NCBI GenBank assembly: GCA_031395645.1
Contig: JANNJM010000083.1
Coordinates: 24,038 to 88,037, forward strand
DNA from: SHZI01 sp031395645
Lineage (GTDB): Bacteria > Pseudomonadota > Gammaproteobacteria > Steroidobacterales > GCA-2729495
DNA length: 64,000 bases
Direction of reading: 5' to 3'
Shown here piece after piece: positions 20,279 to 26,915 of the stretch. Position numbers and translations under genes: made by a program. Under the pieces are notes generated by a model that was given only the letters and a program-made list of their open reading frames with translations, had not been told where the DNA came from and made no database searches. Numbering within the stretch: position 1 is the stretch's first letter; the number at the start of each line of letters is the position of its first letter.

Positions 20279-21840
20279 CTGCCCTTAAAACCCGCACGCT
20301 GGCGCTGGTACTGGGTGACCAACTGAGCCAAGTAAGCCCGGCGCTGCGCGAACTGGCGCCAGACCGGGACGCGGTGCTGATGGTCGAAGCCCCCGGTGAG
20401 GCCACGCACGTGTGGAGTCACAAGGCGCGTATCGCGCTCTTCCTGTCTGCCATGCGACACTTTCGCGATGAGTTGCGCGAGCGCGGACTCACCGTGCACT
20501 ACATCGCGCTGGATGACAGCGCCTGCGCCGACCTGCCAGGGCGCCTGCGCGAGCAATTGCAGGCATTGCAGCCCCAGACGCTGTCCATGCTCGAAGCCGG
20601 CGAGTGGCGCTTGCAGCAGGATATCGCTGCGGTGGCTATTGAGACCGGTACCGAATTGCGAGTGCTCGCAGACACCCACTTCATGTGCTCCCGCGCCGGC
20701 TTCGCGCGCTGGGCCGGCAAGTACGCACGGCAGCTACGTATGGAGTTCTTCTACCGCGAGATGCGCCGCGAGCATCGCGTGCTAATCGATGCGCAGGGCC
20801 AACCCGAAGGTGGCCAGTGGAACTTCGATGCCGAGAATCGCAAAGCCTACCCGAAGGCCGGGCCGGGGCCGATCCCACCGCCCGAGTCTTTCGAGCCCGA
20901 CGCGATCACGCGCCAGGTGTTCGCGGAGGTGCAGCAACGCTTTGCCGGGCACCCCGGCGCGCTCGATCGCTTCGCATGGCCAGTGAACCGTTCGCAGGCA
21001 CTGCTCGCATTGCACACCTTCATCGAGACGCGGCTGGTGCAGTTCGGTGACTACGAAGACGCGATGTGGGCGGCCACGCCTTTCGGCTGGCATTCGTTGC
21101 TCTCGACCAGCCTGAATCTGCACCTGCTCGACCCGCGCGAGGTGATCGCCGCCGCCGAGGGCGCGTATCGCGATGGCAAGGCGCCGCTGGCGGGCGTCGA
21201 GGGCTTCATCCGCCAGGTGCTGGGCTGGCGCGAGTTCATTCACGGTGTGTACTGGCTCGACATGCCGGGTATGGCGCAGGCGAATCATCTGCAGCACCAC
21301 CGAGCGCTGCCCGCCTGGTACTGGAGTGGCGACACGCAGATGGCCTGCGCGCGCGACGCTGTCGGTCAGACGCTTCGGTACGGCTACGCGCACCACATTC
21401 AGCGCCTGATGGTCATCGGCCTGTTTGCACTGCTGGCCGAGGTCGAGCCCAGGCAAGTCAGCGACTGGTTCCTCGCGGTGTATGTGGACGCCATCGAATG
21501 GGCTGAGTTGCCCAACGTGATGGGCATGGCGCTGTATGCCGACGCCGGCCGCTTCACGAGCAAGCCCTATGTGGCCTCAGGAGCGTACCTCCAGCGCATG
21601 AGTAACCACTGTGGCGGCTGCGTGTATGCACCGACGCCGAAAGCCGGGGCGAAGAGCGGCAAACCTGCCTGCCCGTTCACGGTGCTGTACTGGAATTTCC
21701 TGGACAAGCACGAACGCGAACTCGCCGCGAACCCGCGCACCATGCTGATGGCGAAGAGCGTCGCCCGGCTCGATGCCGAAAGCCGTGCGCGCCTGCGTGC
21801 CGAGGCGCAGAGCCTGCTGGCGCGCGTGGATACGCTGTAG
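20275..21840 (+). CDS. Photolyase-related protein (DPRP / FeS-BCP cryptochrome type)
   Basis: A 521-residue protein of the deoxyribodipyrimidine photolyase-related family, the prokaryotic (6-4) photolyase/FeS-BCP group. The N-terminal Rossmann half begins LALVLGDQLS. The C-terminal FAD domain contains WREFIHGVYW and LMVIGLFALLA. The run SNHCGGCVYAP and a further cysteine (PACPF) supply cysteines expected for the [4Fe-4S] cluster. The ATG at 20275 was chosen because the conserved sequence starts there; the upstream open frame is the DUF2256 gene read out of frame. It probably repairs UV photoproducts or senses light. Confidence 0.9.
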   Translation: MTALKTRTLALVLGDQLSQVSPALRELAPDRDAVLMVEAPGEATHVWSHKARIALFLSAMRHFRDELRERGLTVHYIALDDSACADLPGRLREQLQALQPQTLSMLEAGEWRLQQDIAAVAIETGTELRVLADTHFMCSRAGFARWAGKYARQLRMEFFYREMRREHRVLIDAQGQPEGGQWNFDAENRKAYPKAGPGPIPPPESFEPDAITRQVFAEVQQRFAGHPGALDRFAWPVNRSQALLALHTFIETRLVQFGDYEDAMWAATPFGWHSLLSTSLNLHLLDPREVIAAAEGAYRDGKAPLAGVEGFIRQVLGWREFIHGVYWLDMPGMAQANHLQHHRALPAWYWSGDTQMACARDAVGQTLRYGYAHHIQRLMVIGLFALLAEVEPRQVSDWFLAVYVDAIEWAELPNVMGMALYADAGRFTSKPYVASGAYLQRMSNHCGGCVYAPTPKAGAKSGKPACPFTVLYWNFLDKHERELAANPRTMLMAKSVARLDAESRARLRAEAQSLLARVDTL

Positions 21841-21969
21841 CGCGGGCTCGTTGCTGTTCTCGACGCCCATTGGCTTTCTGAATTGCTGTAACAGGAATAA
21901 TGGGATGGAGTGTTGAAACGAAACAGTACAGAATTCAGGAAGAATGTGACTACAAACCAGGAGATCGCC
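21841..21969 (+). promoter_or_regulatory. Upstream region of dps
   Basis: The AT content rises here (about 21880-21955), in keeping with a promoter. TTGAAA near 21911 is a possible -35, but no good -10 stands at the right distance. The ribosome binding site GGAG is at 21960-21963, seven bases before the ATG. I saw no clear OxyR or Fur-type site. Confidence 0.35.
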
Positions 21970-22464
21970 ATGAAGACCAGGAGCGCCAGGAGTCCTTCGA
22001 TCAATATCGGCATCAGCGCCAGCGAGCGCGCAAAAATAGCCCAGGGCCTTTCAGCGTTGCTGGCCGACAGCTACACCTTGTACCTGATGACACATAATTT
22101 TCACTGGAATGTCACGGGACCGCATTTCAACAGCCTGCATCAGATGTTCATGACTCAGTACACCGAGCAGTGGACGGCGCTCGATATCATCGCCGAGCGG
22201 ATCCGCGCACTGGGTCATCCGGCACCCGGAACCTACCAGGAGTTCGTCAAGCTGGCCTCGATCAAGGAGGTTGCAGGGGTGCCCGACGCAACCGACATGG
22301 TTCGCCATCTCGTTTCTGCCCAGGAAGCCACGGCGCGCACCGCACGCGAACTGTTCAAGCGGGTGGAAGCCGCGAACGACCAGCCGACGGCCGATCTGCT
22401 GACCCAGCGGCTGGATGTCCACGAGAAAACCGCCTGGATGCTACGCAGCCTGCTTGAGGATTGA
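21970..22464 (+). CDS. dps: Dps-family ferritin-like DNA-protection protein
   Basis: A 164-residue mini-ferritin that oxidises and stores iron and protects DNA in stress. The inter-subunit ferroxidase residues are all present at family spacing: H45 (in NFHWNVTG), H57 (LHQMF), D72 and E76 (ALDIIAERI). A short basic N-terminal tail (MKTRSARS) could contact DNA. The ATG at 21970 has a ribosome binding site; the frame is open 60 bases further upstream without conservation. It is convergent with the bicupin gene. Confidence 0.93.
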   Translation: MKTRSARSPSINIGISASERAKIAQGLSALLADSYTLYLMTHNFHWNVTGPHFNSLHQMFMTQYTEQWTALDIIAERIRALGHPAPGTYQEFVKLASIKEVAGVPDATDMVRHLVSAQEATARTARELFKRVEAANDQPTADLLTQRLDVHEKTAWMLRSLLED

Positions 22465-22622
22465 GCGGATCAAGCGCGGCCTGAGCAGATCCCGCCGCAG
22501 GCCCTGGCCTGCCAAGTGATTTTCGGAACGGCGGATTGCGGAGGCCTACAGCTCGATCAGCGCTGGCGGGAAGAGGGGGGAGAGCGCGTCCGGTCCCACC
22601 GCGGCTTGCCGTTCCTGGCCCC

Positions 22623-23660
22623 TCAGCGCCTGGACAGCTTGGGATGGTCGCCGGAGCGCTTCCAGCTGGCGCGGTAGTCGGTGGCCACGCCGCGGCCCGC
22701 GGGCCGATAGGGCACCTGCGTCGTCGTCTCGTACCCGCCCCATTGCTGGCCTGCGGGTGACTGGCGCCAGGCCTGGTACTCGGCCGAACTCTCCTGCAGG
22801 GACTTCAGCGGGTGATCGTCCCAGGCCACGTGCGGCGTCGGCACGTCGAAGGGCGCGCCGTCGAGGTAGGCGCCGCAGAGCTTGCGGGCCTCGGGGTAGG
22901 GCCGCGGCGGCCAGGGAAAGCCCATCGGTGCGTCGGTGTGGACCAGTATCAGCGCGCCCGAGCGGGAGACGAAGGGTGCGTGGTACCACTCCTGCGGATG
23001 GCCGACGACGCTCCCGATGCCCATCTGGCCCTCGTTGACGAGGAAGCAATCCCCCTGCAGCAGGATGATTTCCTCCCAGCACTCGTGATGCACGTGCTCC
23101 GCGTCGGCCATCATCTGGGGCTCGATGTACTGGAAGCGGAGGTAGCCGCCCGGGCCGCCGTCAAAGCCCTCGTCGTGGGGATGCGGGACCGGATCGGGCT
23201 GACGCAGCGACTTGTGCATGACGCCGTGGGCGCCGGGGATGCTGGGCGTCCAGGGCTTTTCCCAGCTCCTGGTGGTCCGATTGCGCGTCACCGGGTACGA
23301 GAACGCCGGGATATTGGGATTCCAGAACGCCAGTGCAAGGGCCCCGGCGGTGGACGTGACCTCGCCACCACCGCAGAGCTGCGGGACGTGGATATAGCCG
23401 CTGCTGCCCACGCCGTCGCCGTTGAGCGTCAGGTCCCCCCGCAGAATGAAGAATTCCAGCGAGGCCTCGCGGGCATCCGTGCGCGCCCGCCATCCCGGTG
23501 GAAGCTCCACGACAAACGTGTGGGACTCGGTGCGTGGATCGCGGCTCATCAGGGCACCGGACACGCCGCCCAGCGGGTCGGGCCCCCGGAGTGGGGTTCG
23601 AGGCAGGCCCAGGAAGTTGTAGAAGGCTGGTTCGTCGCGTCGCCAGTGTTCGACGGTCAT
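22623..23660 (-). CDS. Bicupin-type protein, possible dioxygenase or isomerase
   Basis: A 345-residue protein with two cupin halves. The first (about residues 40-140) includes LEFFILRGDLTLNGDG. The second (about 180-270) has the metal-binding pattern EHVHHECWEEIILLQGDCFL...GHPQEWYHAPF, with the H-x-H, E and distal H of metal cupins. There is no signal peptide. The start MTVEHWRRDEPAFYNFLG is preceded by a strong site (GAGGAAAG). A decayed MarR gene lies divergently upstream, so this gene was probably once its target. The substrate is unknown; metal cupins of this size include ring-cleaving dioxygenases and sugar isomerases. It belongs with the catabolic genes at 24-37 kb by context only. Confidence 0.7.
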   Translation of the reverse strand: MTVEHWRRDEPAFYNFLGLPRTPLRGPDPLGGVSGALMSRDPRTESHTFVVELPPGWRARTDAREASLEFFILRGDLTLNGDGVGSSGYIHVPQLCGGGEVTSTAGALALAFWNPNIPAFSYPVTRNRTTRSWEKPWTPSIPGAHGVMHKSLRQPDPVPHPHDEGFDGGPGGYLRFQYIEPQMMADAEHVHHECWEEIILLQGDCFLVNEGQMGIGSVVGHPQEWYHAPFVSRSGALILVHTDAPMGFPWPPRPYPEARKLCGAYLDGAPFDVPTPHVAWDDHPLKSLQESSAEYQAWRQSPAGQQWGGYETTTQVPYRPAGRGVATDYRASWKRSGDHPKLSRR

Positions 23661-23697
23661 CGGGCTTTCCTCGGGGTGCGATCGGTGCCTGTAGGGG

Positions 23698-23871
23698 TGG
23701 GCAGGCAGGCGCCTGAGTGTACCTTTCTCGGCTATCCGCGTCCGGAAGCAACTCGTGGGGGGGTGGCTCCAGGTGGGGCACAGAAAGACCAGCTTTGTTT
23801 CGATGGCGACAGTGGTGGTCCCGATCGGCGCCAAAACACGGCGTCGCGGCGAAGCTGCGCACCTAGTCGGC
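23698..23871 (+). pseudogene. Truncated third copy of the MarR-type regulator (5' part only)
   Basis: Bases 23711-23871 repeat the start of the MarR gene at 24375. The non-coding lead-in CTTTCTCGGCTAT occurs at both places. Translation from a GTG at 23773 then gives GHRKTSFVSMATVVVPIGAK, to be compared with RDKKNSVASMAPVAVPIGAR in the intact gene, ending with AHLVG versus PHLVG. After that point the similarity stops and transposase sequence takes over. Thus an extra regulator copy was cut after about 35 codons. It is divergent to the bicupin gene. Confidence 0.75.
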
Positions 23872-23882
23872 CGGCCGGGCGC

Positions 23883-24241
23883 CACCGGGCGATGGGCTGG
23901 GCCCAACGGCTGCAGCGGGTCTTCAAGCTCGACCTCAGCCCGCGCGCATCGCCCGCCACCTGGAGCGGCGCGGCCTGCTGGTCCGGGACGCCGAGTCGAG
24001 TCACCTGACCCGCGCATCGGGCGAGGACGCGGCACTGGAGATTCTGCAGGGCCACTCGATCACCTACCGGATCGCCGTGGGCCCGCACGAGGGCCGCAAA
24101 GCCTTCACGCTGCAGACGGTGCCGCCGGTCGAGCGCACCACGAAGCCGTTTCCGGCCACGCACGCCGGCCTCTCCCTGCACGCCGGCGTGGCGGTGCGGG
24201 GCGGCAATAAGAAAACCGTTCCATGTGGAGAGCCCGGTTGA
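23883..24241 (+). mobile_element. Scrambled IS91-type transposase fragments
   Basis: Two pieces lie in unexpected order. At 23883-23938 is the C-terminal motif MGWAQRLQRVFKLDL (ATG at 23892), about 90% identical in DNA to bases 15-70 of the window. Immediately after, in another frame (23945-24241), comes sequence from the central part of the same family: RHLERRGLLVRD, then ITYRIAVGPHEGRKAFTLQT and FPATHAGLSLHAGVAV, ending at a TGA. In an intact transposase the central part precedes the C-terminal motif. The fragments therefore result from rearrangement or successive insertions. No terminal repeats were recognised. Confidence 0.7.
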
Positions 24242-24374
24242 AGGCGGGGTGTCGGTCATGGCGACCATTCGCTTGATCCGGTCGCGGGCCTACTACCGAG
24301 TGCGCTGACGCGCACCTGAGTGCAGCTTTCTCGGCTATTCTCGTCCTGCGACAGTCAATGCGGGGTAGCCCCGG

Positions 24375-25058
24375 ATGCGGGACAAGAAGAACAGCGTAGC
24401 GTCGATGGCACCAGTGGCCGTCCCGATCGGCGCCCGCCCCCGGCGGGGCAGCGATAGCCCGCACCTCGTTGGCGACCGTAACGCCGCGGCGCTGACCCGG
24501 CTCGAGATGGGCGTGCTGCGGGTCCAGGAAGCATTCGCGAGCTGGGTGGTCGAGTTGCACAAGCACTGCGCCGGTGGCCGGCTCAATTTTCATGACATCG
24601 CCCTGTTGCACTGCGTGCGTCTCCGGGGCGGGACCCCGACCCTCTCAGACATGCTCGTGTTCCTGCACCGCATGGACCTTTCCGCCCTCCAGTACAGCTT
24701 CCGGAAGCTGGAGAAGCTGGGCCTGGTGCGCCGCGTGCGGGGCGCGGTGCGCCGCGAAGTGGCCTACGACGTCACCGAGCAGGGCCGCGAGCTCACCACT
24801 AAGTACGCCCGGCTGCGCCACGAGATGCTCGTGCACCTGATCGGCGACATCGTGGACATGGACGAGTCCATGCACGCAGCGGCTGCCGTGCTGGAGCGCC
24901 TCGTGGGGATCTACGACCAGGCGACCCAGTCCATCCTGAACGAGCGACTGATGGCGACCAGCAGTACCTACGCCATGGAACAGCGACCGCCAGCCACGAC
25001 GCGCAAGCCGGCCCGTCGTAAGACCGACCGGGTTGGCCGGGACGAACCGGAACGATGA
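24375..25058 (+). CDS. MarR-type winged-helix regulator (paralog A)
   Basis: A 227-residue predicted transcription factor. After a variable 40-residue N-terminus comes a MarR-like winged helix: LTRLEMGVLRVQEAF, ALLHCVRLRGGTPTLSDMLVFLHR, a recognition helix region ALQYSFRKLEKLGLVRRVRG, a wing with basic residues, and a C-terminal dimerisation helix LERLVGIYDQATQSILNERL. A basic tail ends the protein. It is clearly paralogous to the gene at 26092 and to the fragment at 23698. It stands upstream of two SnoaL-like genes and the molybdenum hydroxylase operon, which it probably controls. A short hairpin CGGGG-TAG-CCCCG sits directly before the ATG. Confidence 0.8.
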   Translation: MRDKKNSVASMAPVAVPIGARPRRGSDSPHLVGDRNAAALTRLEMGVLRVQEAFASWVVELHKHCAGGRLNFHDIALLHCVRLRGGTPTLSDMLVFLHRMDLSALQYSFRKLEKLGLVRRVRGAVRREVAYDVTEQGRELTTKYARLRHEMLVHLIGDIVDMDESMHAAAAVLERLVGIYDQATQSILNERLMATSSTYAMEQRPPATTRKPARRKTDRVGRDEPER

Positions 25059-25158
25059 TCGATTACTGTCGACTAAACTCCTGGGTTTTATCGAGGTTCG
25101 CTTCAGGCGGCGGGTCGTGCTAACCCTGTTGTCCCTGGTAACTATATGGAGTCTGCCG

Positions 25159-25668
25159 ATGGACACTTCCGGTAGCCGACGTGATTTCCTGACCGGCGTC
25201 GCCGTCGCCCCGCTGGCCGGGGCCGCGACTCTCGCGGCGGCGGCCTCGGCCGGTGCGACCGGTCCGGATACCGCCGTGGCCCTGGCCTTCGACCGGATGG
25301 TCCAGGCGCTCAGCGACGGCAAGCTGGAGGCTTTCTACGGTGCCATGCACGAGCGCTTCCAGATGATCGACGAAGACTCTCCCTGGCGGATGTCCAAGAC
25401 CGCTTTTAAGGAGCACATCAGTTTCCACATTGGTGGGGTCTGGGATTCCTTCGCCTGGTTGCCGGTCTCCACCACGGCCCGGGCCTTCGGCAGGACAGGT
25501 GTGGTGGCCGGTACCGCCATGTTCCGCGGAAAACCGAAGGACGCCGGTTTTCGCCTGCGGCCACTGCTGTTCAGTCAGGCCTGGGTGCAGGCCGACGCTG
25601 GATGGCAACTGCTGAACTGGCACCAGAGTCCGATCGTCGGCCTTGTCTCCCGCGCATCACCGACGTGA
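25159..25668 (+). CDS. SnoaL/NTF2-like protein with Tat signal
   Basis: A 169-residue protein. Residues 1-35 form a twin-arginine signal (SRRDFLTG followed by an alanine-rich hydrophobic stretch), predicting export of a folded protein to the periplasm. The rest is an NTF2/SnoaL-like alpha+beta domain of about 130 residues. It shares RGKPK-x-x-GFRLR and the DEDSPWRMSK region with the next gene, so the two are paralogs that differ mainly in the export signal. The ATG at 25159 is the first that gives a proper Tat signal; the frame is open 126 bases further upstream, overlapping the regulator. Function unknown: such folds serve as isomerases, dehydratases or ligand binders. Confidence 0.7.
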   Translation: MDTSGSRRDFLTGVAVAPLAGAATLAAAASAGATGPDTAVALAFDRMVQALSDGKLEAFYGAMHERFQMIDEDSPWRMSKTAFKEHISFHIGGVWDSFAWLPVSTTARAFGRTGVVAGTAMFRGKPKDAGFRLRPLLFSQAWVQADAGWQLLNWHQSPIVGLVSRASPT

Positions 25669-25681
25669 AAGGGGCGAAACG

Positions 25682-26095
25682 ATGAACACGAGCACGCTTG
25701 AGGCAGAATTTCGGCAAGGCTTTGGCTGGTACTGGAACCAGGGCACTTTGCAGCAGTTTCTGGCTTTCATCGACGAACGCTGCGTCATTATTGACGACGA
25801 CGTGCCCTTTCCGATGGACAAGGCCCAGTTCAGTGATCACCTGCAGTTCCGGCGGAGCCACTGGGAGTCCGTGAGCTGGATTCCGTACGACACCTTGTTC
25901 GAGGTAGCCGGCGACACCGGTATTGTCAGCACGGCCTTCACCCTCCGTGGCAAGCCCAAGGGCAGCGGCTTCCGCCTGCGGCACGGCCTAGCGACGGTCA
26001 TCTGTCACCACGACAGTGCGACCGGAGGCTGGCGGACCGTGGGCATCACCATGGATCCGATCCAGGGCCATATCGAGGGGGCGTCGCCGGCATGA
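25682..26095 (+). CDS. SnoaL/NTF2-like protein, cytosolic paralog
   Basis: A 137-residue protein with the NTF2/SnoaL-like fold and no signal peptide. Aligned features with the preceding gene are IIDDDVPFPMDKAQFSDHL, WESVSWIPY, RGKPKGSGFRLRHG and a closing TMDPIQGHI. It starts 13 bases after the Tat-type paralog (site AAAGGGG). Its stop overlaps the start of the second MarR gene in the sequence ATGA (26092-26095). The pair may act on the same ligand on two sides of the inner membrane, an inference from their similarity alone. Confidence 0.7.
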   Translation: MNTSTLEAEFRQGFGWYWNQGTLQQFLAFIDERCVIIDDDVPFPMDKAQFSDHLQFRRSHWESVSWIPYDTLFEVAGDTGIVSTAFTLRGKPKGSGFRLRHGLATVICHHDSATGGWRTVGITMDPIQGHIEGASPA

Positions 26096-26712
26096 ACCGC
26101 ATCAGGACGGAAGAACCGGGGATGGCCGAGGGCTCCCGCGCGGACGGTAGCGGCTCCAGTCGGGGCTACATGTCCGGCACCACCCTGGCGGGCACTCTGA
26201 CCAGGCTCGAGATGGGCGTGATACGCGCGAATGAGGCGCTCGCCGGCTGGGCCGTTGAGGCCCACAAGCAGCTCGGTGACGAGCAGCTCGACTGGCAGGA
26301 AACGGCGGTACTGCACTGTGTCCGGCTGCGGGGGGAGAATCCTACGCTGGCGGAACTACTGGTGTTCCTGCATCGGCATGACCTCGCGGCACTCCAGTAC
26401 TGCCTGCGCAAGCTCGAGCGCCACGGGCTCATCCGGCGCAGTCGCGGGGCATCGGGCCGGGAGATCGCCTTTTCCATGACGGAGAAGGGCCGGGCGCTCA
26501 CCGACTCCTTCGTGGACATTCGCCAGGAGCTGCTCGTCGAGCTCTGCAGCCACGTCCGGGGCATGCACGAAACCATCGCGGCCGCTGCCGGGGCCCTGGA
26601 ACGGCTCATCGGCATCTACGACCAGGCTACCCAGTCGGTGCTAAACCGGCGGATTACCGAAAGCGGTGGGGCCTCGCCGCCACGTCGCCCCCGTCGCACC
26701 CGGAAATCCTGA
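26092..26712 (+). CDS. MarR-type winged-helix regulator (paralog B)
   Basis: A 206-residue paralog of the regulator at 24375. Shared segments are LTRLEMGV, LHCVRLRG, PTL..LLVFLHR, ALQY..RKLE.HGLIRR, the wing RGASGREIAFSMTEKGRALT, and GIYDQATQSVLNRR at the end. The N-terminal 35 residues differ and the tail is basic (RPRRTRKS). It is coupled to the SnoaL-like gene by ATGA and is followed after 203 bases by the hydroxylase operon. A perfect palindrome in that gap (26799-26812) is a plausible binding site. Confidence 0.8.
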   Translation: MNRIRTEEPGMAEGSRADGSGSSRGYMSGTTLAGTLTRLEMGVIRANEALAGWAVEAHKQLGDEQLDWQETAVLHCVRLRGENPTLAELLVFLHRHDLAALQYCLRKLERHGLIRRSRGASGREIAFSMTEKGRALTDSFVDIRQELLVELCSHVRGMHETIAAAAGALERLIGIYDQATQSVLNRRITESGGASPPRRPRRTRKS

Positions 26713-26798
26713 CTGCCAGTCCCGCGCTCAACAGCCGGGGTCGCGGCTCGTTTGCCGCCCGGCCGATGCTCTCGACGGGAAAATAGCAGATGTTTTGT

Positions 26799-26812
26799 CG
26801 GTGTAAACACCG
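26799..26812. promoter_or_regulatory. Candidate operator before the hydroxylase operon
   Basis: The 14-base sequence CGGTGTAAACACCG is a perfect palindrome, two 6-bp arms with AA between. It lies 104 bases upstream of the molybdenum hydroxylase start and 87 bases after the second MarR gene. Dyads of this sort are typical of MarR-family operators. The surrounding AT-rich stretch (26780-26860) probably holds the promoter, but the hexamers are not clear. Confidence 0.45.
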
Positions 26813-26915
26813 GTGAGATGTTCAGGTTCTGCCACCGATTACTGCATGATTCGCGTCCCTTCACCCTACCGTGTTATCTGTTTCGCCCACAGTGGGACCA
26901 GCCCACGGGGACGCA

